NCBI RefSeq assembly: GCF_024171405.1
Contig: NZ_JALJZT010000002.1
Coordinates: forward strand, 1,736,001 to 1,800,000
Length of the DNA stretch: 64,000 nt
Origin: Qipengyuania citrea
GTDB lineage: Bacteria; Pseudomonadota; Alphaproteobacteria; Sphingomonadales; Sphingomonadaceae
Reading direction: 5' to 3'
The notes under the pieces were generated by a model. That model was not told the origin of the DNA. It ran no database searches and saw only the letters and a list, made by a program, of their open reading frames with translations. Of the stretch, positions 27,106 to 36,077 are shown piece by piece. The position numbers were made by a program, and so were the translations under genes. Within the stretch, counting starts at the first letter, position 1, and each line of letters starts with the position of its first letter.

Positions 27106-30100
27106 TCATGCGATGTCCGTCAGCTCGCGCTGCTCATCGCTTGTCACGTTGCGCCGCAGCCTGTCCCACCAACGCTGTCGCCAGGTCCGGTCATCTTCTC
27201 TGGTCCCGAAAACCAGCTTCAAGATTGCGGGCAAGACGAAAAGGGTCAGCGCGGTGGCGGTGATCAACCCTCCAATGACGACTGTCGCCAAGGGACGTTG
27301 CACTTCCGCGCCGGTCCCGGTCGCAATGGCCATCGGCACGAAGCCGAGCGATGCAACGAGCGCGGTCATGAGAACCGGCCTCAGGCGCGCCAATCCACCA
27401 TCGACGATGGCGTCATCGAGCGCCATGCCCCTGTCGAGCCGCTGACGGATCGCAGTCACCATCACGAGGCCATTCAAGGTCGCCACACCCGACAGGGCGA
27501 TAAAGCCTACCGCCGCAGATACCGAGAATGGCATCCCGCGTAGAGCCAAGGAGAAAATCCCGCCTGCCAGGGCCAACGGGATCGCGCTGAATACGGCGAG
27601 CGCCGGCACCCAGCCCCCAACCGCCATGTAAAGCAGAAAGAGAATGACCGCGAAAGCGATAGGAATGACTATCTGAAGTCTTTCCTGAGCAGCCTGGAGG
27701 TTCTGGTATTGACCGCCCCACTCGATAAACGCGGCAGCGGGCAGTTCGACCTGCGCCGCAACCCTTTCCTGGGCCTCTTCTACAAAAGACCCGAGGTCGC
27801 GTTCTCGCACGTTGGACGAAACGATCACCAGTCTGCGTCCCTGTTCCCGGCGAACCTCCGCGAGACCATCCACCACACGGAACTCGGCAACCGAGCGTAG
27901 CGGTATGGTTGCCCCGTTCGGGAGCAGCACCGGCAAAGCACCCAACTGGTCGAAATCGTCGCGGGTCGCGTCCGACAACCGCACAACCACATCGAAGCGG
28001 CGATCGCCTTCGAAAACGAGGCCCGCAGGCCGACCGCCCAGTGCGATCGCCACCGATTGCGCAACGTCTTCGACCTTCAGCCCGTAACGGGCAATCGCTG
28101 GCCGATCGAAGGCAATATCGAGGGTGGGGAACCCGGTCACTTGCTGGACCTTGACGTCCGCGGCGCCGTCGACATTGCGCAGCACGCCCGCAACCTCGTT
28201 CGCCGCCGAGGTCATGGCGCTGAGATCGTCTCCGTAGATCTTGACGGCAACATCTCCGCGAACGCCTGCGATCAATTCGTTGAACCGCAATTCGATCGGT
28301 TGGCTGAACTCGTAAAGGTTGCCGACGAGACTGCTGAGGGCGCTCTCCATTTGCGCGACCAACTCGTCCTTGGCGAGGTCGGGATCGGGCCATTCCTCAC
28401 GGGGTTTGAGGATCACGTACGCATCGGAAGCGTTCGGCGGCATCGGGTCACTGGCCACTTCCGCCGTGCCCGTCCGCGAAAAGACAAGCTCGACTTGCGG
28501 AAATTGCTCGAGCCGGTCCTCTACCCGCCTTTGCATCGCGAGCGAACGTTCGAGCGATGTCGAAGGAATACGCAGCGATTGCACGGCGATGTCGCGCTCG
28601 TCCAATTGCGGTGTGAACTCGCTCCCGAGGAAGCTGAACACGAAGGCCGCAAAGGCGAAGATGCCGACGCCCATGCCGATGACCGGCCAGGGGCGGGTGA
28701 TCGCCTTGCGGACCAGCGGTCCGTATCGCTCCTTGGCGATCCGGATCGGCTTGACCTCCTTTTCCGTCAGCTTCTTGTTGAGCAGGATGGCGATCATTGC
28801 CGGGACGAAGGTCAGCGACAACACGAACGCCGAGGCGAGCGCGAGCATGACCGTGATCGCCATGGGTGAAAAGGTTTTGCCTTCGACGCCGGTAAAGGTG
28901 AGAAGCGGTGCGAAGACGAGAAGAATGATCGCCTGGCCGTACACGGTCGGCTTGATCATTTCCTGCGCGGCAAGCCGCGTTTCCGTCAACCTCTCACCAA
29001 GTGTAAGAAGTCGGCCTTCGTGTTCCTGTCGAGCCGCGAGCCTCGCGACGCTGTTCTCGACGATGATGACGGCACCATCGACGATCAGGCCGAAGTCCAG
29101 CGCACCCAGGCTCATGAGATTGCCCGAAACGCCGAGCCGGTTCATTCCGATCGATGCCATCAGCATGGAAAAGGGGATGACCAGCGCCGCGATGATCGCT
29201 GCCCGGATGTTGCCCAGCAGCAAGAACAGGATTGCAATGACCAGAAGCGCGCCCTCGACAAGGTTCTTCTCGACGGTCGCGATCGTCGCATCGACCAGGG
29301 AAGACCGGTTGTAGACGATCTCCGCGACAATTCCTTCCGGCAGGGAGCTGCGAACTTCCTCGAGCCGTTCGGCCGCCTCGGCCGACACGGTGCGGCTGTT
29401 CTCGCCCGCGCGCATGAGCACGGTGCCCACGACCGCTTCATCGCCGTTCAGCGACGCCGCGCCCGTTCGCAGGTCGCCACCGATGCTGACCGTGGCGACG
29501 TCACCTACGCGAATGGGGACCCCCTCGCGGGTGGAAACGACCGCCTGCTCGATATCCTCAACACTGCCGAGGCGCGCATCGACCCGGGCGAGAAGGGCTT
29601 CACCGGCCCGCTCGACGAAATTGGCGCCTTCGGCGAGATTGGCCGCTTCCAGCGCGTCGATCACCTCGTCGAACGATAAACCGTAACCGGTCAATCGCAC
29701 GGGATCGGGTTGAACGAGGTATTGCTTTTCGAAGCCGCCAATCGAGTCGACACCTGCCACACCGTCGACCGACCGCATGAGGGGGGCAACCACCCAGTCC
29801 TGGATGGTTCGCAGATAGGCAGCCTTGGCAACATCGCTGTCGAGCCGGTCGCCACGTTCGGTCACAAAGCTCCCGTCGGACTGCCAACCGACCGCTCCGC
29901 CCAGCGGTGCTTCCTTGCCGTCAGGAAACTCGAACTCGATGGTATACATGAGCACTTCGCCCAAGCCGGTCGAGATGGGTCCCATCACCGGTTCGGCACC
30001 CTCGGGTAGGGAGGCGCTTATGGGCGTCAGCCGTTCGTTGACCTGCTGACGCGCGAAATAGATGTTCGTCCCTTCCTCGAAAATTGCGGTCACCTGGCTG

Positions 30101-30417
30101 AACCCGTTCCGTGATATCGAGCGGGTCATCTCCAGACCCTCGATACCGGCAAGCCCGGTCTCGACAGGATAGGTGACCTGCGTTTCGACTTGCGAAGGCG
30201 ACAGGGCTGGTGCCTCGGTGTTGATCTGCACCTGTACATTGGTGATATCGGGCACGGCATCGATGGGCAGGCGCAGCAAATTCACCACGCCATAGATTGC
30301 CACACCGAGCGTCAGCACGACCATCGCCCAGCGAAAGCGCACGGCGACGTCGAGGATCATGCCAATCAAACCATGGCGGTGGGGGCGATCCGCGTCCTGC
30401 ATGTGTTCAGTGTCCAT
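27106..30417 (-). CDS. czcA: CzcA-type heavy-metal efflux RND pump
   Basis: Proton-driven inner-membrane pump exporting divalent metals (Co/Zn/Cd type) through the CzcCBA complex. 1103 residues, family size. The TM4 signature is DFGLIVDGAVIIVEN (441-455), with two Asp as in Czc/Cnr pumps and unlike the Cus copper type. First helix at about 30-50, two large periplasmic loops (about 60-370 and 590-890), and the second helix bundle from near 900. The start overlaps czcB's end by 11 bases. The exact metal cannot be fixed from sequence. Confidence 0.95.
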   Translation of the reverse strand: MDTEHMQDADRPHRHGLIGMILDVAVRFRWAMVVLTLGVAIYGVVNLLRLPIDAVPDITNVQVQINTEAPALSPSQVETQVTYPVETGLAGIEGLEMTRSISRNGFSQVTAIFEEGTNIYFARQQVNERLTPISASLPEGAEPVMGPISTGLGEVLMYTIEFEFPDGKEAPLGGAVGWQSDGSFVTERGDRLDSDVAKAAYLRTIQDWVVAPLMRSVDGVAGVDSIGGFEKQYLVQPDPVRLTGYGLSFDEVIDALEAANLAEGANFVERAGEALLARVDARLGSVEDIEQAVVSTREGVPIRVGDVATVSIGGDLRTGAASLNGDEAVVGTVLMRAGENSRTVSAEAAERLEEVRSSLPEGIVAEIVYNRSSLVDATIATVEKNLVEGALLVIAILFLLLGNIRAAIIAALVIPFSMLMASIGMNRLGVSGNLMSLGALDFGLIVDGAVIIVENSVARLAARQEHEGRLLTLGERLTETRLAAQEMIKPTVYGQAIILLVFAPLLTFTGVEGKTFSPMAITVMLALASAFVLSLTFVPAMIAILLNKKLTEKEVKPIRIAKERYGPLVRKAITRPWPVIGMGVGIFAFAAFVFSFLGSEFTPQLDERDIAVQSLRIPSTSLERSLAMQRRVEDRLEQFPQVELVFSRTGTAEVASDPMPPNASDAYVILKPREEWPDPDLAKDELVAQMESALSSLVGNLYEFSQPIELRFNELIAGVRGDVAVKIYGDDLSAMTSAANEVAGVLRNVDGAADVKVQQVTGFPTLDIAFDRPAIARYGLKVEDVAQSVAIALGGRPAGLVFEGDRRFDVVVRLSDATRDDFDQLGALPVLLPNGATIPLRSVAEFRVVDGLAEVRREQGRRLVIVSSNVRERDLGSFVEEAQERVAAQVELPAAAFIEWGGQYQNLQAAQERLQIVIPIAFAVILFLLYMAVGGWVPALAVFSAIPLALAGGIFSLALRGMPFSVSAAVGFIALSGVATLNGLVMVTAIRQRLDRGMALDDAIVDGGLARLRPVLMTALVASLGFVPMAIATGTGAEVQRPLATVVIGGLITATALTLFVLPAILKLVFGTREDDRTWRQRWWDRLRRNVTSDEQRELTDIA

Positions 30418-31555
30418 GCTCGGCCTCCTCCTTCTCGAGTTCAGCCTTCAGCAAAAAGGCGTTAGTGGTGGCGATCCGCCAATTCGCTTCGAGGCCTGAC
30501 TCGATGACCACCCGTCCGCCCGAACGCGCACCGGTAACCACCGGACGGGCTTGAAACCCGCGGCGCGTGCGAGCGAAGATCACCTCTGCGCCATCGATTG
30601 TCTGGACGGCACTTTCCGGCACCGACATGCGGCCTGCATCGACCTCGCCCGAAGGGCGGATCCGTGCCTGCAGGAAGGCCCCGGGTTGCAGGCCGGGGAT
30701 CGGCCTTGCCAGCGACAGGACCGCCGTAGCGCTGCGGCTTTCGGGATCGAGCGAGGGAGTGACGGATCGCACGCGCGCACCCACTTCCCGGTTGTCCGCG
30801 ATTTCCAGCGTAGCCTCGTCGCCAGGCTGGATGCGGCTTGCTTCAGCCGACGGGAGGGCAACCTCGACCTGCATGCCGCTCGGATTCACGACCTGGTAGA
30901 GTTCTTCTCCGGCCTCGACGAAGGACCCGAGAACGATAGGCGCCGAGGTCACTCGGCCCGCGAGCGGGCTCGTAACCGCAAGGGAGCGCCCGTCGCCGCT
31001 AACACCCGCCGCGGAGACTGCCGCCTGGGCGCGTGCAAGTTCCGATTGAGCAACCTGCAGATTGGCTCGGGCGGCCTCGAGATCCTGCCGCGCGGTGACA
31101 TTGGCTTCGAAAAGGCGGCGCTCCCGATCGTAGGCAGCAGACAATTCGTTGACCCGCGCGCCCGCTGCGCTGAGTTGCGCCGCAAGAGCAGCGGCGTCGG
31201 CGCTCTCGATGCGGGCAATCGTCTCGCCCTGCCTCACGTAATCACCCAGCGTTTTGCCGACACTGCGGACTACGCCCGCTGCGCGGGCATCGATGCGGGC
31301 ACTTGCCGTCGGGCTTGCCGCGACGGTGGCCGGAAAGACCAGCTCGACCGCCGATCCCTGACCGACGGTTTCGACCTCTATCTGGGACGCTTCGATTTGT
31401 TCGGCGCCAAGCAGGACAAGCCCTTCGGGAAGCTCGGCCTCCTCGCTCGTTTCCTCAATGTGCTGGTCGGCACTGCCACTTGGCCACAGCATAAACACTG
31501 CAGCGGCGATTGAAACGATCACGCCGATAAAAACGGCCAGACGTCTACGGTTCAT
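30407..31555 (-). CDS. czcB: CzcB-type periplasmic adaptor (membrane fusion protein)
   Basis: Bridges CzcA and CzcC in the periplasm. 382 residues: an N-terminal signal anchor (LAVFIGVIVSIAAAVFMLW), an acidic linker, a barrel-sandwich half with ARIDARAAGVVRSVGKTLGD, an alpha hairpin (about 125-195), then SPLAGRVTSAPIVLGSFVEAG and a beta-barrel domain. The Met at 31555 is preferred because GAGG lies 8 bases before it; an upstream Met at 31570 falls at the end of czcC. Confidence 0.93.
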   Translation of the reverse strand: MNRRRLAVFIGVIVSIAAAVFMLWPSGSADQHIEETSEEAELPEGLVLLGAEQIEASQIEVETVGQGSAVELVFPATVAASPTASARIDARAAGVVRSVGKTLGDYVRQGETIARIESADAAALAAQLSAAGARVNELSAAYDRERRLFEANVTARQDLEAARANLQVAQSELARAQAAVSAAGVSGDGRSLAVTSPLAGRVTSAPIVLGSFVEAGEELYQVVNPSGMQVEVALPSAEASRIQPGDEATLEIADNREVGARVRSVTPSLDPESRSATAVLSLARPIPGLQPGAFLQARIRPSGEVDAGRMSVPESAVQTIDGAEVIFARTRRGFQARPVVTGARSGGRVVIESGLEANWRIATTNAFLLKAELEKEEAEHGH

Positions 31556-31566
31556 TTGGAAATACC

Positions 31567-32820
31567 TCATTGTGCGCCGAGCCAGATCAGCGTCGCCGCC
31601 AGGCGGCCACGATCTTCCTGGGCTTGAATCAATGCTTCACGGATGGTGTCGCGCGCTTCGGCCGCAGCCAGAACTTCGATCAGCGGAAATCTGCCGTTGC
31701 GGTAGCCAATCCGAACGAGGCGCAAGGCTTCCTCGGCTTGGGGCAAGGACGTCTCCGCGAGGGTCTCGACCCGCGCTTCGGCTGCCAGAAATTGTCCGCG
31801 AGCCTGCGTGACTTCGAGTTCGAAATCGGTGCGGGCAATCGCCTCCCGTGCCGTCGCGGCGCGAAGCCGCGCCTCGGCAGCAGCGATGTTTCCCTGGTTG
31901 CGATTACTGAACGGAAACGGGATCGAAACGCCTACGAGGAACGCCTGGTCTCTGCTTTCCTCGAACCGTCGGACACCGGCGGATATCGCCGGATCCGGAA
32001 TGCCTAAAGAGCGTTCCCGGGCGATCGCGGCATCTGCAGCCTCGCGTTCGGCACGGGCGATCTGGAGACGTAAGGCCGAAGGCGAGGCGAGCAGCGTTGC
32101 CGGAGGTTCGATCTCGGGGAACACCGAAGGCACGTCCGCAGCAGGTGCTGCCTCGCCCCAAAGCGCGGCCAGCGCATTCCTCGCCGCACTGTCGGCAGCC
32201 AGGGCCGCTTCAAGCTCCGCGAGCGCCTCCGCAAGTGCCGCTTCGGCACGAAGCGAACGCAAGGGAGGCTCCCGCCCGACATCGACCAGTACCCCTGCGA
32301 TCCTGGCAAGCTCGCGGTTGCGCTCGACTATGTCCCGCGCGAATTCCAATCGGGCTGCCGCAGCGACGGCTTCCACATAGCGCTCGCGCACCGATCGCCC
32401 GAGCTGAGCAACCGAGAGCGCTCCTGAAAGGGTCGCGACGCGCGCCTCCGCCTGGGCGGCGCGGACGCGCGCTCCTCGTTTGCCGCCCAATTCGAGCCGC
32501 TGGCTCAGGGACAAAGTGTACTCGGTGGCCTGCAATCCCGAAAATGCGCCGCTTCCGGCAATGTTTTCGGCTTCGAAAGCAATTTCGGGGTTGGGCCGCA
32601 GCCGCGCCTGGTCGACCAGGGCCCGCGCCGCGTCGGCTTCGGCCCGCGGTCCGATCAGGCGCGGATTTTCTGGGGGCTCATCTGCGCTGTCGACGATGCC
32701 CGCACGAGCGAGCGCAGCTTCGAGCGTCAGAAGCTCACGCTCCTGCGCCGCCACGGTCGTGGCTTGAGCGGCGAGGAACAGCCCTCCAAGGAGGACCCCT
32801 CGCCAATGAATGGCTGACAT
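31567..32820 (-). CDS. czcC: CzcC-type outer-membrane efflux channel (TolC family)
   Basis: Outer-membrane duct of the Czc complex. 417 residues with a signal peptide ending AQATTVAAQ, then two TolC-type OEP repeats rich in Ala, Glu and Arg (for example ALVDQARLRPNPEIAFEAEN and ARLRAATAREAIARTDFELE). The Met at 32820 has GAGGAA upstream; the earlier Met at 32865 does not begin a signal peptide. Eleven bases separate its stop from the czcB start. Confidence 0.92.
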   Translation of the reverse strand: MSAIHWRGVLLGGLFLAAQATTVAAQERELLTLEAALARAGIVDSADEPPENPRLIGPRAEADAARALVDQARLRPNPEIAFEAENIAGSGAFSGLQATEYTLSLSQRLELGGKRGARVRAAQAEARVATLSGALSVAQLGRSVRERYVEAVAAAARLEFARDIVERNRELARIAGVLVDVGREPPLRSLRAEAALAEALAELEAALAADSAARNALAALWGEAAPAADVPSVFPEIEPPATLLASPSALRLQIARAEREAADAAIARERSLGIPDPAISAGVRRFEESRDQAFLVGVSIPFPFSNRNQGNIAAAEARLRAATAREAIARTDFELEVTQARGQFLAAEARVETLAETSLPQAEEALRLVRIGYRNGRFPLIEVLAAAEARDTIREALIQAQEDRGRLAATLIWLGAQ

Positions 32821-32883
32821 TTTTCGAAAATTCCTCTGCTGACGATCCGAACTGCGCTGCGGCATGCAGCGCGGTGACGGTCG

Positions 32884-33258
32884 TCAGGCGCGAGGGGGGC
32901 GCTTCAGTCGGTCGGCAATTTCGGAAGCGAGCGCTTCGGCGGGAGGCGCATCGGGAACCACGACCAAGTGAGGGACCGAATTCTTCTGCACGGTGCCGGC
33001 AAAGCTCGCCCCGTGATGGCAATGGCCGTGTCCACACACGCCGTGTTGCTCGGCCGGCGCATCCGGATCGCCCGGCACTTCATCGGCGGCTGCGGATGAC
33101 GCAGACGCGCTATCGAGCGAAGCCAGAACGGGCGTGCTTCCGGGCGCCACTTCGGCACCGCAAGCAGCAGCATCCGCCGCCGTCACGAACACCATCGCGA
33201 CCAGCATGAGCAGGACGACGAAAGGGTGCAGGACAAGGCGACGATAGCTTGTAGTCAT
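32884..33258 (-). CDS. Small secreted His/Cys protein, CzcI-like
   Basis: A 124-residue protein with a signal peptide (LHPFVVLLMLVAMVFVTAADA) and a metal-binding patch HGVCGHGHCHHG near residue 75. Small periplasmic proteins of this kind (CzcI and relatives) often lead czcCBA operons and modulate induction. The ATG at 33258 is used; a TTG at 33267 lies closer to the AGGAG. It is the first gene of the czc run, 63 bases before czcC. Confidence 0.75.
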   Translation of the reverse strand: MTTSYRRLVLHPFVVLLMLVAMVFVTAADAAACGAEVAPGSTPVLASLDSASASSAAADEVPGDPDAPAEQHGVCGHGHCHHGASFAGTVQKNSVPHLVVVPDAPPAEALASEIADRLKRPPRA

Positions 33259-33333
33259 GGATTCCAACGGCTCCTAGCAAACCGCATCAAGATTGCAAGT
33301 TCCGTAACACGATGAAGTATAAGTCTTTTGTTA

Positions 33334-33359
33334 CAGTATAACAGTCCTCGAATACTGTT
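33334..33359 (-). promoter_or_regulatory. Inverted repeat upstream of the czc operon
   Basis: ACAGTAT (33334-33340) and ATACTGT (33353-33359) form a 7-base dyad with a 12-base spacer, in an AT-rich stretch 75 bases before the first gene of the czc run. The position fits an operator or promoter element. No cognate regulator is apparent nearby. Confidence 0.5.
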
Positions 33360-33381
33360 TCGGTCTGTTAGAACGGCGCGA

Positions 33382-34335
33382 TCAGGCCGCGCGAAGCTCG
33401 GGATGCGGATGCTCGCAGCGATGAACTTCGATCGTGACGTGCACATATTCTGCATGCTCTGAAAGTCGGCTGGCATAATTGTCGGGCGCGAGCGGATCAT
33501 CGGCGATGAGCGAGGCGATGACTGCATACTTGCCGGGACCGATCCGCCAGATGTGCAGATCGCCGATCGCGGCGTCCCGGTCCTCGAGCGCCTCGCGCAC
33601 CTCTGTGTACCGTTCAGAGGCCGCTTCGGCGTCGACAAGCGCGGCAGCGGTATCGCGCAGCAGTGACCATGACCAGCGCCCGATCACGAATGCACCCACC
33701 AGCCCCATTGCCGCGTCCATCCATGCCCAGCCGAGGTACATGCCGGCGAGAAGGGCCACGATAGCCAGGACGGAGGTCAGGGCATCGGCAAGCACGTGGA
33801 AATAGGCGGAGCGCAGATTGTTATCGGCATGCGCATGGTCGTGGTGATGATGATGGTCGTGATCATGCCCATGGTGATGATCGGCACCAAGCAGCCAGGC
33901 ACTCGCGAGGTTCACCACGAGGCCGAGCACGGCGATCCAGATAGCCTCGGTATAGGCAATCGTGAGCGGACTGACGAACCTTTGAGCCGATTCAACCGCG
34001 ATCCCGATTGCGAAGATGGCGAGGACAAGCGCGCTCGCGAAGCCGGCGAGGTCGCCCACCTTGCCGGTACCGAATGTGAAACGCGGGTTGTTCGCATGGC
34101 GCTTGGCAAACCAGTAGGCGAAGGCCGCGACGCCCAAGGCACCTGCATGGGTCGCCATGTGGAAACCATCGGCGAGAAGCGCCATCGATCCGGTCCACAG
34201 GCCAGCGACGATTTCGACCACCATCATCGCGGCGGTCAAGGCAACGACATAACGCGTGCGCCGCTCATGGGCGTCGTGCGAGGCGCTCAGGAAGTTGTGA
34301 TCATGGGCGAGCGGATTGGAGTCGGCGTGATGCAT
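33382..34335 (-). CDS. dmeF: DmeF-type Co/Ni CDF transporter
   Basis: Exports Co(II)/Ni(II), and perhaps other divalent metals, from the cytoplasm. 317 residues: six helices, TM2 site DGFHMATHAG, TM5 site HVLADALTS, a very His-rich loop between TM4 and TM5 (HHHGHDHDHHHHHDHAH), and an intact cytosolic domain with IGDLHIWRIGPGKYA. The Met at 34335 (MHHADSNPLAHDHNF) is the natural DmeF N-terminus; a longer frame from 34431 has no support. Its central part is duplicated at 20540-21199. Confidence 0.92.
   Translation of the reverse strand: MHHADSNPLAHDHNFLSASHDAHERRTRYVVALTAAMMVVEIVAGLWTGSMALLADGFHMATHAGALGVAAFAYWFAKRHANNPRFTFGTGKVGDLAGFASALVLAIFAIGIAVESAQRFVSPLTIAYTEAIWIAVLGLVVNLASAWLLGADHHHGHDHDHHHHHDHAHADNNLRSAYFHVLADALTSVLAIVALLAGMYLGWAWMDAAMGLVGAFVIGRWSWSLLRDTAAALVDAEAASERYTEVREALEDRDAAIGDLHIWRIGPGKYAVIASLIADDPLAPDNYASRLSEHAEYVHVTIEVHRCEHPHPELRAA
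33654..34313 (+). repeat. 660-bp direct repeat, copy 2
   Basis: Right copy of the direct repeat, lying within intact dmeF. Recombination with copy 1 would remove 13,114 bases with the FkbH-like, membrane, CDF and czc genes. Confidence 0.93.
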
Positions 34336-34466
34336 GCGAGGCTGATACCCCGAGATGCCCTTTCCAAGAAACCCCCTCTCCAACCGAAAAGGCAATCGAC
34401 GACGATTGTCTGTGATGATCGCCGCAGCCAACCGATCATAGAAATGCTGCGGCGACCAACAGACTA

Positions 34467-35405
34467 TTATCCCTTAATCTTGGATCGGAACGTGACGGTC
34501 CTGCGATCGACCACGGTGATCCGGCGCGTCTTGGCATCGATCACCAGCCGTTCGGTTACGCCATTGCCCGGAAAGGCGACGACGTAACGCGGATTGAGCG
34601 AGAGCATCTGCTCGTTGCGCTTGAACCCGGCGCGGGCACCGAGACGACGATCGAGCGAATAAGTCAGCTGCTGGACTTCGCGGCGCTCGGCCCAACTCGC
34701 TGCCAGACGATCGGCACCCTTGCCGTCGCCGCCATGGACCAGGAAGAGATCGGGAACCGCATCGCGAACCTTGTCCAGCGTCGCCCAGATGTTCTCGGCG
34801 TAGGCGCGCGCGTCCTCGGCGCTTTCAAAGCTCTGGCGACCACCCGCAAAGACGACTGGAGTTCCTTCAGGGATCAAGGCGTGACGACGGTTCTCAGCGC
34901 GTGCGCGTAGAAAATCGCGGGCATCGATCACGGCCGATGTGAAGTGGCGCGAATGGCTCGTGCGCGAGCCCGAAACGGGCTTCCAAGAGGAGCCGGTCTC
35001 GTCGCGGTAAAGTGCTGCCGCCGCCTCGCGCATCTGCTCAAAGGCAAGCATGCTGGCTTCGGCAGCCTGCGCGCGCTCAACCTGCTCTTCAAGATTGCTC
35101 GAATGCACTTCGGACCCGTCGGCTGATGCGAGGAGGACCCGGATCTCGTCGCTGGCCCGATCAAGTTGAGCCGACTTGCGGCTGGCTGCGCGGTGGAACA
35201 GATTGACCATGCCCCAGGCAATATCCTCGGCATCGGCTTCCAGGGCTGTGTCGGAAAACATCGCGAAGAGGTCGGACCATACGGCGCCAAGCGTCTGCTC
35301 GATCGCGTCCTCGCAGGGAAAGTCGGTCTCGTTGAAGGGGGCCGGCCTGATGCTCAGGCCTGAGAGATCGAGGCCGCTCAACTGGTCGATGAAGCTGTCG
35401 TACAT
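34467..35405 (-). CDS. DUF2493 (SLOG-related) protein of mobile-element modules
   Basis: A 312-residue protein. The C-terminal DUF2493 domain (about 190-310) has VVFAGGRQSFES, FLVHGGDGKGADRLAASWAE and VVAFPGNGVTERLV, a Rossmann-like SLOG fold thought to bind nucleotides. The N-terminal part is helical and without a recognised domain. The Met at 35405 is just after an AGGAG that lies in the 3' arm of a long stem (35415-35480). Such proteins recur in plasmid and ICE cargo of Sphingomonads; their role is unknown. Confidence 0.82.
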   Translation of the reverse strand: MYDSFIDQLSGLDLSGLSIRPAPFNETDFPCEDAIEQTLGAVWSDLFAMFSDTALEADAEDIAWGMVNLFHRAASRKSAQLDRASDEIRVLLASADGSEVHSSNLEEQVERAQAAEASMLAFEQMREAAAALYRDETGSSWKPVSGSRTSHSRHFTSAVIDARDFLRARAENRRHALIPEGTPVVFAGGRQSFESAEDARAYAENIWATLDKVRDAVPDLFLVHGGDGKGADRLAASWAERREVQQLTYSLDRRLGARAGFKRNEQMLSLNPRYVVAFPGNGVTERLVIDAKTRRITVVDRRTVTFRSKIKG

Positions 35406-35414
35406 GGGGTGTCT

Positions 35415-35480
35415 CCTGATCGCGGGGACAAGGAGAGGAGGCACCATTGCCTCGGCCCTGTCCGCCGGAGCCCGATCAGG
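35415..35480 (-). promoter_or_regulatory. Leader stem-loop enclosing the ribosome site of the DUF2493 gene
   Basis: On the minus strand CCTGATCG pairs with CGATCAGG across about 50 bases. Inside, GGACA pairs with TGTCC, and GAGGC-(AATGGT)-GCCTC makes an inner hairpin. The Shine-Dalgarno AGGAG begins in the 3' arm, 10 bases before the ATG. A GGCCC-TT-GGGCC hairpin with a purine-rich flank sits further upstream at 35586-35602. Confidence 0.65.
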
Positions 35481-35625
35481 GCCGGGAAAAGGGGGCGTGA
35501 CGCACCGCGCAGCGGGAAACCTGCGGTCCTAGGCTGGCGCGGGCAACACGGGCCGACGGGCCGCAGGTTGCGGCTCGCCCCGACCGGCCCAAGGGCCTCT
35601 CCCGGCGGACAGGGATGAGGCAGGA

Positions 35626-36066
35626 TCAGCACCCGGTATCGCAGGTGGATCGGGAGCGCTCGAAGATCGCTTCGCCATTTGAGAGCCGACCGATGAGGCG
35701 CAACTCACCAAACAGGTCGATGAACCTACCCGAGACCTGGCCAAGCCAGTGCCGTGCTCTCGCCGTTCGTGGGTTGTAGAAGTCGGCCTCCCAGTACTGG
35801 GCATCGTCGCGTTCGGCGAGCCAGATCGCTGCAAGGCCGCAATAGGTCGATATGCCGCAATCGGCGAAGGCATTGCGAAGGAGGATGCGGTCCTCGCGGC
35901 CGCGCCATCCATCGAAGCGCTCGAAGGAAGGAAAGGCCGCCTTCGCAGTATCGATGACTTCGTCGACGAGGCACTCATAAGCCCAGTCGGTGTCGTCCAC
36001 TTCGCCGTCATCGAGCAGGCGAAAGGCCACTACGGAGCCGGTCGGGTAGCTGACGGAACGTCCCAT
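35626..36066 (-). CDS. Conserved hypothetical protein of the ArdC/ParB module
   Basis: A 146-residue soluble protein, acidic in its first half (LLDDGEVDDTDWAYE) with a Cys-containing middle (CGISTYCGLAAIWLAE) and a C-terminus with GRLSNGEAIFERSRS. I do not recognise a domain. It has a GAGGAG ribosome site and follows the ardC gene by 11 bases, so it is probably co-transcribed with it. Confidence 0.65.
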   Translation of the reverse strand: MGRSVSYPTGSVVAFRLLDDGEVDDTDWAYECLVDEVIDTAKAAFPSFERFDGWRGREDRILLRNAFADCGISTYCGLAAIWLAERDDAQYWEADFYNPRTARARHWLGQVSGRFIDLFGELRLIGRLSNGEAIFERSRSTCDTGC

Positions 36067-36077
36067 CTCACTGCTCC

